Positions 27,047 through 36,402 of a stretch of DNA of 64,000 nucleotides are shown here, one piece after another. The DNA comes from Pseudomonas asuensis (GTDB lineage: Bacteria > Pseudomonadota > Gammaproteobacteria > Pseudomonadales > Pseudomonadaceae), in the NCBI RefSeq assembly GCF_014646755.1, contig NZ_BMNW01000005.1:372001-436000 (forward strand). Reading direction: 5' to 3'. The notes under the pieces were generated by a model. It had not been told where the DNA came from. It did no database searches and saw nothing but the letters and a program-made list of their open reading frames with translations. How positions within the stretch are numbered: the stretch's first letter is position 1; each line of letters begins with the position of its first letter. The translations under genes were made by a program, and so were the position numbers.

Positions 27047-27610
27047 TTATTTGAGCAAGTAGGCGTCATATACCACGGCCTTGCCCAAACGCATGGCACT
27101 GCCAACCCCTATTGCCCGGTTGAGCCAATCGTATTTCTCGGAGCTGGTCTCAAAGGTCATCGTGACCTTAAAGAAATACTGACTCGGATCAACAGGCTTA
27201 CCGGCCGCCACATCTTTCATTACCTCCGGTGGGCCGTAGCGATAACCCTTGGTCTGTAAGTAGACCAACGCACCGTCATCTGTCTTGAGCAGGTAGCGCG
27301 TATCGATAATGGCCAGCCCGTCATCAGTCACGATTTGCCAGTCCGCTCCGTTGTTGAGGATTTCGCCCTTAAAGGACGGACCCTCGAAGCGCCCACCGGT
27401 AATCGGGATGATTCGACGCTTGCCCAGGTCGCTGGTCTTGCCAAGCTCCCACACAGGCGCGGTCAGATCGACTTCGAATCGGGCCAGCTTTTCGAGCTGT
27501 AACGGCGGCGGATCAAAGGCTGGTTTTTCCTGCACCTCATCGGCCATCGAAGTGCCTGACAACAACGTTCCAGCCGTTAACAGTAAGACTGTAAATAGAG
27601 GCTTGATCAT
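27047..27610 (-). CDS. DUF3237 protein with signal peptide (copy 2)
   Basis: 187 residues. A signal peptide (hydrophobic stretch ending near SMADE) precedes the DUF3237 domain. GKRRIIPITGGRFEGPSFKG, NNGADWQIV and YDWLNRAIGVGSAMR mirror copy 1, including the end VVYDAYLLK versus VLIRVYRLK. AAGGAG lies 5 nt before the ATG. It is 9 nt downstream of the MFS gene and so belongs to the porin-MFS-DUF3237 transcript. Two divergent exported copies, one in each half of the ferulate region, suggest a real but unknown role in hydroxycinnamate use. Confidence 0.87.
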   Translation of the reverse strand: MIKPLFTVLLLTAGTLLSGTSMADEVQEKPAFDPPPLQLEKLARFEVDLTAPVWELGKTSDLGKRRIIPITGGRFEGPSFKGEILNNGADWQIVTDDGLAIIDTRYLLKTDDGALVYLQTKGYRYGPPEVMKDVAAGKPVDPSQYFFKVTMTFETSSEKYDWLNRAIGVGSAMRLGKAVVYDAYLLK

Positions 27611-27619
27611 GGTTTCTCC

Positions 27620-28867
27620 TTAATGAGCCGGTTCACCCGCCAGCACGGTAGCGTTAACCGGTTTGGCGGCCTGTCGATTGAGCAGACAAAGCACGGATGC
27701 GGCGGCGATCACCACGCCGGGTGCGGTAGCGATAACCAGCGTCGACGCAGCGCCGCCCATGGCCAACACCTGGCCGGCCAGAAGGGGCCCTGCCATGGCG
27801 CCCAACCGCCCAACGGCTACAGCAGAGCCCACACCAGTAGCCCGCACGGCTGCCGGATAGACCACGGGCGCCAGTGCATACAGCACCAGTTGGCCACCCA
27901 CTACAAACAGGCCCGCCATGAATCCGGCCACGATTACCGCAGCAAAGCTGCTTGAAAGCCCTAGCCCTGCCAGCCCTCCTAGAATGCCGGCATAAATCGC
28001 AACCACGACGATACGGGGCTTCCAGCGATCCATAAGCAACCCAAACAGGACCGAGCCGATACCGCCACCAATGTTGAACAGGATCTGCACGGTTACTGCC
28101 TGGCTGCGTGTAAACCCCTGCCCTACCAATAGCGAAGGCAGCCAGTTGAGCAACATGTACATCACCGTCAGGGTAAAAAAGTAGCTGATCCACAGCATCA
28201 GCGTGGTAGAGGCTCTGACCTGATGAAACAGGCCGTCCCAGGTACGGGTGGGCCGCTCAGTAGCACGAGCCGCCTGCCGACTTTTGACAAACGCCGAGGA
28301 CTCCCTCAAGTACAGCCCAAGCAAAGGCGCCACCAGGAGCGGCGCAAAACCACCCACATAGAACACCGTCCGCCAGCCCATTCCAGTTTCCAACAGACCC
28401 ACAATAGCCGCCAGCGCGCCACCTAGCGGCACGCCGCAATACATCAGACTCACTGCCGTATTACGGGCACGCTCCCCCGCTGACTCAGAGGACAGTGCGA
28501 TCAGATTAGGCAACGCGCCCCCCAGACCAATCCCAGTCACGAAGCGCGCCACCAGAAGGCTCTGCATATCCCAGACGTGAGCACTGGCCAGCGAGAAAAG
28601 GCCGAACAGCACCACAGAGGCGATCAGCACTTTCTTGCGCCCAATTCGATCAGCACACCAGCCCCCCAAAAAGGCGCCCGGTAGCAACCCCAGAATACTG
28701 GCGCTAAAAACCAGCCCCATTTGTGCCGGCTTGAAGCCAAACGCTGCCGCCATGCTGGGCGCAGCAATCCCCATTGCCTGTAAATCCATCCCTTCCAGCA
28801 AGGCCACCACAAAACACAGGCCTATGGTCAGGCGTGTACGGGCATCAGCCATCCCGAGCGTAGTCAT
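27620..28867 (-). CDS. MFS permease, aromatic acid:H+ symporter type
   Basis: A 415-residue, 12-helix MFS protein. ALLEGMDLQAMGIAAPSM in helix 1 carries the acidic residue typical of aromatic acid:H+ symporters. GGWCADRIGRKKVL is the loop 2-3 motif, and GIGLGGALPNLIALSSE matches the AAHS/MhpT group. A strong GAGGAGG lies about 7 nt before the ATG. It is placed between an outer-membrane channel gene and DUF3237, upstream of ech. The likely substrate is ferulate, coumarate or a related phenylpropanoid acid. Confidence 0.88.
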   Translation of the reverse strand: MTTLGMADARTRLTIGLCFVVALLEGMDLQAMGIAAPSMAAAFGFKPAQMGLVFSASILGLLPGAFLGGWCADRIGRKKVLIASVVLFGLFSLASAHVWDMQSLLVARFVTGIGLGGALPNLIALSSESAGERARNTAVSLMYCGVPLGGALAAIVGLLETGMGWRTVFYVGGFAPLLVAPLLGLYLRESSAFVKSRQAARATERPTRTWDGLFHQVRASTTLMLWISYFFTLTVMYMLLNWLPSLLVGQGFTRSQAVTVQILFNIGGGIGSVLFGLLMDRWKPRIVVVAIYAGILGGLAGLGLSSSFAAVIVAGFMAGLFVVGGQLVLYALAPVVYPAAVRATGVGSAVAVGRLGAMAGPLLAGQVLAMGGAASTLVIATAPGVVIAAASVLCLLNRQAAKPVNATVLAGEPAH

Positions 28868-28895
28868 AACAAAACCTCCTCATGGGTCAGGCGCA

Positions 28896-30353
28896 TCAGA
28901 AACGGAACGTTGTTGAAACCATGCCAAAATGGGTATCCGAGCCGTTGGCCTGTCGCACCGCCTTTCCCGCCTGGAAGTAGCTGTACTCCAGGTCGACGGT
29001 CAGGTTCGCGGTTGGTAGCCAGCGCAGGTTGTTGCGAAACAGGTTGCCGGTTTTGGGCGATGAGCTATTGGGTGTTCCCGGCACATAGGACATACCCGGC
29101 AGATAAACCCCATCATTCGTACTTTCACGCCAGACAGCAAAGGCGCCGGTTTCCACCTGCAGGTATTCACGCGGCGCAAAGGTCAGCAGCGGGCCGATCA
29201 GATACATGTTCGAAAGCGTGGTCAGTCCCGAATCCCCATAGAAACCATTCTTGGGAAACAACGGGTCGAATGTGCCAATCTTGTCATCACCAAAGCGGTC
29301 ATCACCGCTGGCTGCATCGAAACGCACCGCCAGGCGCGGCTTCCAGGACTGCCTGAAGGTATACCCCGTCTCGCTGCTGACACCCCAGGCACGAATACGC
29401 GCGCCTTCCAGATGACCACCCTGATAGGCCAGATCCCACGACCAGTCCCAACCGGCCTGCTTGCCAAACAGCCGTACGCCACCGGTGTAGCGCTTCTCGC
29501 TTCCTGTTAGCCCGTCCAGGGTTCGCTCGTTGGTCTCTAGCCCAAAGCCGTACACATCCATTTTCAGGATAGCTGTCAGCGGTAGCGTTCCGTACAACCC
29601 ATAAAACTTGACGTTGTTGTTGGAGCCATCATCAAAGCTGCCCTTACCGGTCTCGACTGGGCGAAGGGCAAAGGCGTCAAGCTTGTAGCCGCCAGGGCGG
29701 GAATAACTCAAGCGCACCCCATCAAAATTGAGTCGAATATTGCGCGCTTCACGGTAGGTGATGAACGCCTGGTTGCCATACCCCAACTCCTGACGCCCTA
29801 CCCGTGTCATCAGCTGCCCGCCCAAGGGATTGGTGTTGATATCAATAAACGCCTGATGCAGCTCCGTCCTGCTCTGGTCATACGGCCCGTACAACGCCTT
29901 GTTCCAGGCACGTGTGTTTTCCAGCTGAACAAATGCGCGGACCTGGTCATCCATCAGGTGCAGATCGCCATGAACTTGGAGTCTTTGCTGGATATAGGAG
30001 TCCTTGTTTACGCCCCGCAGTCCGAATACCGGGTTATTGATGGTATCCGTGCGATAGCGCGCCTCTGCACCAAACTGGACCCAGGCTGAATCAGATAATC
30101 GGTGATAACGAAACGGATCAAAGAAATCGGTACGCTTGGATTCATCGTCCAGAAACCGATAGTCCTCAGCCCAGCGAGGCGGTCCAGGCGGCAGGGGGCG
30201 TGCCTTTTCTAGGGAGTTATCGAGCGGCAAAGGCCGAGACTGTTCGAGCGCGACCGAGGGAGCAGCTAAGGCAGCCAGGGAATGAGCGGATAGCGCAACA
30301 GCAAGGCATGAGGGCGCCAGCGCGCCGGCACGCCAGGAAAGCGATAAGGACAT
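28896..30353 (-). CDS. Outer-membrane channel, alginate-export (AlgE-like) family
   Basis: About 485 residues. From the ATG at 30353 a signal peptide ends near AALAAPS, then a proline-rich linker leads into a beta-rich barrel of alginate-export type with alternating aromatic strands. The last residues are VSTTFRF with a terminal Phe, as required for BAM-dependent insertion. GVRLSYSRPGGYKLDAFALRP and QELGYGNQAFITYREARNIR are typical of the family. An in-frame extension to 30515 has no signal-like start and is rejected. It probably lets aromatic acids cross the outer membrane, with the MFS gene 28 nt downstream as inner-membrane partner. Confidence 0.8.
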   Translation of the reverse strand: MSLSLSWRAGALAPSCLAVALSAHSLAALAAPSVALEQSRPLPLDNSLEKARPLPPGPPRWAEDYRFLDDESKRTDFFDPFRYHRLSDSAWVQFGAEARYRTDTINNPVFGLRGVNKDSYIQQRLQVHGDLHLMDDQVRAFVQLENTRAWNKALYGPYDQSRTELHQAFIDINTNPLGGQLMTRVGRQELGYGNQAFITYREARNIRLNFDGVRLSYSRPGGYKLDAFALRPVETGKGSFDDGSNNNVKFYGLYGTLPLTAILKMDVYGFGLETNERTLDGLTGSEKRYTGGVRLFGKQAGWDWSWDLAYQGGHLEGARIRAWGVSSETGYTFRQSWKPRLAVRFDAASGDDRFGDDKIGTFDPLFPKNGFYGDSGLTTLSNMYLIGPLLTFAPREYLQVETGAFAVWRESTNDGVYLPGMSYVPGTPNSSSPKTGNLFRNNLRWLPTANLTVDLEYSYFQAGKAVRQANGSDTHFGMVSTTFRF

Positions 30354-30768
30354 GACCGATACCTGTTTATTGTTGTTGTGGATCAGTGCCAGGGAAAACG
30401 GAGGGCTTTGGTCAGCCAGAGAGCAGCGACACGTCGTAAACGTGTGGAGGTAGCCGAAAGACAGTGCGCGTACGGAAGGTGAATAACGCTGGATAAGCGG
30501 ATAAATCAGTACCAATGAACATAGACTAGCTCCATATTGTTTTTATTATTAACTTTTTAATGAATGCCGTTGGCTTCATCTCTATGTGCTTGCCCTTTGG
30601 ATACTTGACTCCAGCCTGTCTATCGTCAAGACATTAACGTCCTTAACGATCGATTATCGAACGTTATAATTATTAACTATTTAGATGGCTAAGCATGTAA
30701 ATGACTGTACCGTGCGCAAAGCGGCATGCCAGACAGGAAGGAATAGAAAAGGCGAGAAATAGGCAGAA
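30354..30768. promoter_or_regulatory. Intergenic control region of the porin-MFS-DUF3237 genes
   Basis: A 415-bp AT-rich stretch without a supported gene. It contains the half-site TTAACTATTTAGAT near 30671 (shared with the inverted repeat upstream of ech) and ATTATTAACTTTTTAATG near 30544. These fit co-regulation with the ech operon. No promoter hexamers were clear enough to place. Confidence 0.4.
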
Positions 30769-30798
30769 AACTGCCACCTCCTTGGGGAGATGGCAGTT
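30769..30798 (-). terminator. Terminator of pectate lyase gene 1
   Basis: AACTGCCA (30769-30776) pairs with TGGCAGTT (30791-30798), extended by CCTCC/GGAGA inside. On the minus strand the stem is followed by TTTTC. It sits 8 bp past the stop of the first pectate lyase gene. Confidence 0.75.
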
Positions 30799-30805
30799 AC
30801 GTGGG

Positions 30806-31948
30806 TTAGAAGCTGATCTTGCCCGCACCTGCTTCGGAGGGGACTTTGGAAGCTACGAGCGAAGCCGCAACCTTGGTGTATTTGTAAGGAGGCGTCCAAC
30901 CGATGTTGGAATTCCAAGAGCATTTCATGGAAACGCCATTGATGAGTGAACCCACATCCTTATAAACGCTGCCGCCGTTCTTGGCTGTTACCTTATCGCA
31001 ACTGCTGATGCCGCTGATATTAAACGCATTGGCTTCAGACAAGATCGCCGATGACTTGCCGACACCGTGAGCCGAATAGAACGGATAAACCGAATCCTTC
31101 GTATTGCCCATGTGCAGGTTGTTGTACAGGTGCACCTGACCAAAACGTACACGTGGGGCACGCTGGGATACGTTTTCGAAGACCGAGTTGTGAATGGTGA
31201 CCTTCAGCTTGCCCTTGTCAGTTGAGCTGGCGCTGTCGCTAGAACCAATCAGGATATTCTTGTCGTGTAGCTTGAATACCGTATTGGAAATGGTCACATA
31301 GTTGGCACCTTTCTTCACGTCCAGCGCGCCGTCGTGATGCTGCACATGCCGTCCCTTCTTGATCTCGCTCGGATCATCGGGGCGACTACCATCAGTAAAG
31401 GTCAAATGGTCAATCCAAACGTTGCTGGCACCCTGCACAGTAACGCCGTCGTACTCGGAGTTCCAGTTACCTGAATCACCATCATCCGGATCGAAAACCG
31501 GAACCGGATCCCAAGGATTTTCAATGGTCAGGTTACGCATGATCACGTTGTTTTCCTTGATCATGAAAAACCCGTTGACGATGTGCGCAGTCGTTCCAAG
31601 GCCGACAATCGTCGTATTGGCAGGCACCGCCAGCTCGGCACGCTTTTTCATCTCGCTGGTGCTGGTGTAAGCCTTGCCTTCACTGATATCGATCTTGCCG
31701 GAAATCTTGATAATGCGGCTACTGGCAGAAGCCTTCAGGGCATTCTTCAGGTCGTTAGCCGTACGTACGGTATAGATGTTGGCAGACGCAGCAGCGGCGC
31801 CACCCTTTGTCCCGCCATTTTGTGTAGCCCAGCCTGTACTGGCTGCCTCACGCATATCTGCTGCAAAAGTACTGGCGGCTGTTGCCATCAGCAACATACC
31901 TGCGCCCAGTAGGGCTGGCTTCTTGAGTGAGCCTAATTTCATAGTCAT
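30806..31948 (-). CDS. Secreted pectate lyase, PL1 family (paralogue 1)
   Basis: 380 residues. A signal peptide ends near TFA and mature [21 protein letters not shown] begins the right-handed beta-helix. The calcium-site region [32 protein letters not shown] and the catalytic arginine motif [15 protein letters not shown] are intact. It cleaves polygalacturonate by beta-elimination and is probably exported through Sec and type II secretion. The ATG at 31948 has AAGGA 7 nt upstream; a GTG two codons earlier is weaker. It is the most distal of three tandem copies and shares a near-identical internal tract with copy 2. Confidence 0.95.
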   Translation of the reverse strand: MTMKLGSLKKPALLGAGMLLMATAASTFAADMREAASTGWATQNGGTKGGAAAASANIYTVRTANDLKNALKASASSRIIKISGKIDISEGKAYTSTSEMKKRAELAVPANTTIVGLGTTAHIVNGFFMIKENNVIMRNLTIENPWDPVPVFDPDDGDSGNWNSEYDGVTVQGASNVWIDHLTFTDGSRPDDPSEIKKGRHVQHHDGALDVKKGANYVTISNTVFKLHDKNILIGSSDSASSTDKGKLKVTIHNSVFENVSQRAPRVRFGQVHLYNNLHMGNTKDSVYPFYSAHGVGKSSAILSEANAFNISGISSCDKVTAKNGGSVYKDVGSLINGVSMKCSWNSNIGWTPPYKYTKVAASLVASKVPSEAGAGKISF

Positions 31949-32167
31949 GCACACGTCCTTACCGTTTAGTGTCTGTCAGTAACGCGTGCGCAGGCTCAAC
32001 GCAAATGAGTTTCACTGCAATAATGTCATATTGGAATTTATAAATTTCTAAAGATAGCTCTCAACTAAAATGAGCAGTGTTTCTGCTTTAACATATCGAC
32101 GGATCGATGTTTTGATCCGAGCAGATCACTAACGCGACATGTGCTGAGCGGTCATACGGGCAAGAAA

Positions 32168-32194
32168 CCCCCTCACTCAAAATATGGGAGGGGG
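32168..32194 (-). terminator. Terminator of pectate lyase gene 2
   Basis: CCCCCTC (32168-32174) and GAGGGGG (32188-32194) form a GC stem followed on the minus strand by TTTCTT. It is located 21 bp past the stop of the second pectate lyase gene. Confidence 0.7.
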
Positions 32195-32214
32195 CTCGCG
32201 CGATCAGCAAGCGA

Positions 32215-33354
32215 TCAGAAATTGATCTTGCCTGCGCCAGCGGAGGACTGAACGCTGGAAGCCACCAGCGAGGCGGCCATCTTGGTGTACTTGTAAGGAG
32301 GCGTCCAACCAATATTCGCATCCCAGGAGCAGCTCATCGTGACGCCATTGATCAATGACCCCACATCCTTATAAACGCTGCCGCCATTCTGAGCGGTAAC
32401 CTTGTCACAGCTGCTGATACCACTGATATTGAAGGCATTGGCTTCCGATAGGATCGCCGATGACTTGCCGACACCGTGAGCCGAATAGAACGGATAAACC
32501 GAGTCCTTCGTATTGCCCGTGTGCAGGTTGTTGTACAGGTGCACCTGACCAAAACGTACACGTGGGGCACGCTGGGATACGTTTTCGAAGACCGAGTTGT
32601 GAATGGTGACCTTCAACTTGCCGCTGTCTGTGGAGCTGGCGCTGTCACTGGACCCAATCAGGATATTCTTGTCGTGCAGCTTGAAGATGGTATGGGAGAT
32701 GGTCACGTAGTTCGCGCCCTTCTTCACGTCCAGCGCGCCGTCGTGATGCTGCACATGCCGTCCATTCTTGATCTCGTTCGGATCATCCGGACGACTACCA
32801 TCAGTGAAGGTTAAATGGTCGATCCAGACGTTGCTCGCGCCTTCGATGGTGACGCCGTCAAACTCTGAGTTCCAGTTACCCAGGGCACCATCATCCGGGT
32901 CCCAGACTGGAACCGGGTCCCAAGGGTTCTCGATGGTCAGATTACGCATGATCACGTTGTTTTCCCTGATCATGAAAAATCCATTGACGATCTGTGCAGT
33001 GGTACCCAGCCCTACAATTGTCGTATTTCCCGGCACAGTCAATTGCGCACGACTCTTCATGTCGCTGGTCGTGGTATAGGCCTTGCCATCACTGATGTCG
33101 ATCTTGCCCGATACCTTGATGATACGGCTGCCAGCTGACGCTTTAAGTGCATTTTTAAGCTCTGTTGCGTTACGTACGGTATAGGTATTCACCGAAGCCG
33201 CTGCCGCCCCGCCTTTCGTGCCGCCATTTTGCGTAGCCCAGCCGGTACTGGCTGCTTCAAGCACATCAGCGGCAAAGCTGCTCGACGCCATGACTGACAT
33301 TAGCAGTCCCGAACCCAGCACTGATGCCTTGAGTTGCCCACACTTTATTTTCAT
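32215..33354 (-). CDS. Secreted pectate lyase, PL1 family (paralogue 2)
   Basis: 379 residues with signal peptide (cleavage near SFA, mature [11 protein letters not shown]). The same intact PL1 features are present: [32 protein letters not shown] lies about 8 nt before the ATG. It is closest to paralogue 1; residues in the [21 protein letters not shown] region are encoded by almost identical DNA in both. It has its own terminator and about 260 bp of upstream space on the paralogue 1 side, so the three genes are probably separate transcripts rather than one operon. Confidence 0.95.
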   Translation of the reverse strand: MKIKCGQLKASVLGSGLLMSVMASSSFAADVLEAASTGWATQNGGTKGGAAAASVNTYTVRNATELKNALKASAGSRIIKVSGKIDISDGKAYTTTSDMKSRAQLTVPGNTTIVGLGTTAQIVNGFFMIRENNVIMRNLTIENPWDPVPVWDPDDGALGNWNSEFDGVTIEGASNVWIDHLTFTDGSRPDDPNEIKNGRHVQHHDGALDVKKGANYVTISHTIFKLHDKNILIGSSDSASSTDSGKLKVTIHNSVFENVSQRAPRVRFGQVHLYNNLHTGNTKDSVYPFYSAHGVGKSSAILSEANAFNISGISSCDKVTAQNGGSVYKDVGSLINGVTMSCSWDANIGWTPPYKYTKMAASLVASSVQSSAGAGKINF

Positions 33355-33540
33355 CTTATTTTCCTACGTTGGGTTTACTGCCACTCACACATCTCTAAAT
33401 CCAGTGTTTTAAATACCGGGATATCGCCTCCGATCTACACAAAAGCGCGCTCAACAGAGATCAGCGACATAAGCCATAGGCTCAGCCGCTCAGCTATGCA
33501 AAGCAGAGCGCTTTAAAGTCGATCGATACGATGTGTAGTT

Positions 33541-34686
33541 TTAAAAATTGATCCTGCCTGCACCTGCTCGTACAGGTACGGCAAGAGGCACGAGCGAAGC
33601 GGGTAATTTGGTGTATCGATAAGGCGGAGCCCAACCAATATTCGGGTCCCATGAACAGGTCATTTTCCGGCCATTGACGAGCGAGCCGACATCTTTATAG
33701 ACCGTACCGCCCCATTTGGCCGTCACCTGATCACACCCACTGATACCCGCGACAGCGAAGACGTTAGCTTCCGAGAGAATAGCGGAGGATTTACCTACCC
33801 CATGAGCGTAGACAAAGGGATAAACAGCATGCTTGGTACTACCAAGATGAAGGTTGTTATACAGATGCACCTGGCCAAATCGCACACGAGGCGCACGCTG
33901 GCCTACCTCCTGGAAGACAGAGTTGTGGATCGTGACCTTTAGCTTGCCGCTATCAGTATCCGCGCGGCTATCGCTATTGCCGATCAGAATATTCTTATCA
34001 TGTAATTTGAACACGGTGTTAGACACCGTGACATAGTTGGCCCCCCGAACGACGTCCAGCGCACCGTCATGATGCTGGATGTGAACACCATTGCCGACCT
34101 CGTTCGGATCGTCCAGACGTCCGCCATCGGTAAAGGTCATGTGATCAAGCCAGACGTTACTCGCCCCACTGATAGTGACGCCATCGAACTCCGAGTTCCA
34201 ATTGCCTAGATCACCGTCATCTGGGTCCCAGGTAGGCGAAGGGTCCCAGGCATTTTCGATGGTCAGGTTACGCATGATCACGTTGTTCTGCTTGATCATG
34301 AAAAATCCATCGACGATACCGGCCTTCTTACCCAAACCAATAATGGTGGTATCGCCAGGAACGGAGAGCAGACCTCGCTTGGCCATATCGCTGGTACTGG
34401 TAAAGGGCTTTCCATCGCTGATGTCGATCGTTCCGACAATATTGATGATACGGCCATTGCTTCCGGCATTTGCACTAAGCGCATGCTTGAGTTCGGTAGC
34501 AGAGCGTACGGTATAGATATCGGTACCCATGGCAGCGGAGCCTCCACGGGTTCCTCCGTTCTGGGTTGCCCAGCCGGATGTTGCGACTTCGCGCATATGA
34601 GCGGCCAAACTACTCGTGCTGATAGCCAGCAAGAGCATACCTGTAGCCCACGTAGATTTTCTGCATACAACAGACTTAGTTGTCAT
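33541..34686 (-). CDS. Secreted pectate lyase, PL1 family (paralogue 3)
   Basis: 381 residues with a signal peptide ending near SLAAH and mature [16 protein letters not shown]. It carries [21 protein letters not shown] and [15 protein letters not shown]. It is the most diverged of the three (for example [10 protein letters not shown] against [10 protein letters not shown], and a two-residue insertion in [14 protein letters not shown]). AGGAAG precedes the ATG. It lies at the promoter-proximal end of the tandem. Divergence may reflect different pH or substrate preference, which the sequence cannot resolve. Confidence 0.95.
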   Translation of the reverse strand: MTTKSVVCRKSTWATGMLLLAISTSSLAAHMREVATSGWATQNGGTRGGSAAMGTDIYTVRSATELKHALSANAGSNGRIINIVGTIDISDGKPFTSTSDMAKRGLLSVPGDTTIIGLGKKAGIVDGFFMIKQNNVIMRNLTIENAWDPSPTWDPDDGDLGNWNSEFDGVTISGASNVWLDHMTFTDGGRLDDPNEVGNGVHIQHHDGALDVVRGANYVTVSNTVFKLHDKNILIGNSDSRADTDSGKLKVTIHNSVFQEVGQRAPRVRFGQVHLYNNLHLGSTKHAVYPFVYAHGVGKSSAILSEANVFAVAGISGCDQVTAKWGGTVYKDVGSLVNGRKMTCSWDPNIGWAPPYRYTKLPASLVPLAVPVRAGAGRINF

Positions 34687-35155
34687 ACCAGCTTCCTGTT
34701 TTTATTAGTATGGAATTGCCGTTTACAACGATTTTGCACAATCAAACAATACATTCAGCCATGTATCACCATTAGCCTCTGTATGTCGTCATACCACAAT
34801 AATCCACTTTGGCCCTTGGCAAAGCAACAGTCTGATATCAGTTTTTCTAGCAGCTCGTCGGGTGCCGAGTGACCGAATGAGTCATTTAAGCAGTAACAGA
34901 GGACTAACCTTTAAAGCATTGGATGAGAAACACCAGAATTTATACTGAATTATAAATCCTTATATTCACCTATCTAATTTTCAGGCCGACACTAAACCAG
35001 CCTTTTAAAAGTTTTTAATTTAATCGTTTATTTTCAATAGGTTAGATTAAAAACCCCAGAACAAACCATTGTGGCACACCCCCTGCTATATCCATGGATA
35101 TCAAGAGTGCAGCGTGTTTGCCTGCATATCACCAAACCAATGGAGTAGCGTACAC
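34687..35155. other. Divergent control region between pectate lyase 3 and rtcB
   Basis: 469 bp without a supported gene. It is AT-rich around 34930-35050 and holds the sigma-54 promoter of rtcBA at its right end. No RtcR enhancer motif could be recognised with certainty; AT-rich sequence at 34935-35055 is the likely place. Confidence 0.6.
35072..35087 (+). promoter_or_regulatory. Sigma-54 promoter of rtcBA
   Basis: TGGCACACCCCCTGCT has the invariant GG-N10-GC spacing and differs from the -24/-12 consensus TGGCACR-N4-TTGCW at a single base. A transcription start would fall near 35098, giving a leader of about 58 nt to the rtcB ATG. RtcR, a sigma-54 activator, is encoded in the same window. 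Confidence 0.85.
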
Positions 35156-36376
35156 ATGGAAAAGCAGAACTATCAGCTTCTTGAAGTAGCTAACGGCAAG
35201 CCCATCAAGATGTGGACCGAAGGCGTCCCCGTTGAAGGCGATGCCAAGCAGCAATTGATGAACACAGCCAAGATGCCGTTCATCTTCAAGCATTTGGCTG
35301 TTATGCCGGACGTACACCTGGGCAAGGGTTCGACCATTGGTAGCGTTATCCCAACCATAGGTGCCATCATCCCGGCGGCTGTAGGCGTTGATATCGGCTG
35401 CGGAATGATTGCCGCGCGCACGTCGCTGATGGCTTCGGATCTACCTGACAACCTGCACCCTCTGCGTAGTGCGATTGAAAGAGCCGTTCCACACGGCAAG
35501 ACCTTTGGCCGCCGTGATCAGGGGGCTTGGCAGAATGTGCCTGACATGGCCGATCGCGCCTGGTCCAGCCTGGACAAACGATTCAAGGCAATTACTACTA
35601 AATACCCAAAGCTGGAAAAGACCAACAACCGTAACCATCTGGGCACCCTGGGTACTGGCAATCATTTTATCGAGGTCTGCCTGGACGAAGCCCAGCGGGT
35701 CTGGTTCATGCTGCATAGCGGCTCGCGTGGTGTTGGTAACGCCATTGGCAATCTGTTCATCGAGCTGGCAAAAAAAGACATGCAACAGCATATCGCCAAT
35801 CTTCCTGATAAGGACCTGGCGTACTTTGAAGAAGGCAGCAAGCACTACAATGACTATGTGGAAGCCGTCGCCTGGGCGCAGGACTTTGCCAAGCAGAATC
35901 GTGCCTTGATGATGCATGCCGTCATAGAGGCAGCCCGCAATGTCATCACCAAACCCTTCGAAGCAAGCCTGGAAGCAGTAAACTGTCACCATAACTACGT
36001 GCAAAAAGAGCGGCATTTCGGTCAAGACGTGCTGATCACCCGCAAAGGTGCGGTTTCTGCAAAAAAAGGAGAGCTAGGCATTATTCCCGGCTCCATGGGG
36101 GCTAAAAGCTTCATCGTTCGCGGCTTGGGTAATGAAGAGTCATTCTGCTCCTGCAGCCACGGCGCAGGGCGAACCATGAGCCGAACCAAAGCCAAGAATC
36201 TGTTTACAGTGGAAGACCAGGTACGCGCCACTGCACATGTGGAGTGCCGAAAGGACGCCAATGTCATTGACGAGATCCCGATGGCTTATAAAGACATTGA
36301 TCGAGTGATGGAAGCCCAGCGCAGTCTGGTGGAAGTAGTACATACCCTACGGCAAGTGGTATGCGTCAAAGGCTGA
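35156..36376 (+). CDS. rtcB: RNA-splicing ligase RtcB
   Basis: A 406-residue RtcB ligase. Metal-site segments AVMPDVHLGKG and VGVDIGCGM, then MLHSGSRGVGN, VNCHHNYVQKE and the guanylated-histidine motif CSHGAGRTMSR are all intact. It joins RNA 2',3'-cyclic-phosphate (or 3'-phosphate) ends to 5'-OH ends with GTP and Mn2+. The ATG at 35156 starts the usual family N-terminus; GGAG lies about 10 nt upstream. It is the first gene of rtcBA and is driven by the sigma-54 promoter at 35072. Activation by RtcR after RNA damage is established for other species and inferred here. Confidence 0.97.
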   Translation: MEKQNYQLLEVANGKPIKMWTEGVPVEGDAKQQLMNTAKMPFIFKHLAVMPDVHLGKGSTIGSVIPTIGAIIPAAVGVDIGCGMIAARTSLMASDLPDNLHPLRSAIERAVPHGKTFGRRDQGAWQNVPDMADRAWSSLDKRFKAITTKYPKLEKTNNRNHLGTLGTGNHFIEVCLDEAQRVWFMLHSGSRGVGNAIGNLFIELAKKDMQQHIANLPDKDLAYFEEGSKHYNDYVEAVAWAQDFAKQNRALMMHAVIEAARNVITKPFEASLEAVNCHHNYVQKERHFGQDVLITRKGAVSAKKGELGIIPGSMGAKSFIVRGLGNEESFCSCSHGAGRTMSRTKAKNLFTVEDQVRATAHVECRKDANVIDEIPMAYKDIDRVMEAQRSLVEVVHTLRQVVCVKG

Positions 36377-36402
36377 CCAGTAGCATAAAGGAGGTTTTAA
36401 CC

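Noticed and set aside
30354-30515. N-terminal extension of the outer-membrane channel to 30515
   Set aside because: It would place 54 residues without signal character before a good signal peptide starting at 30353.
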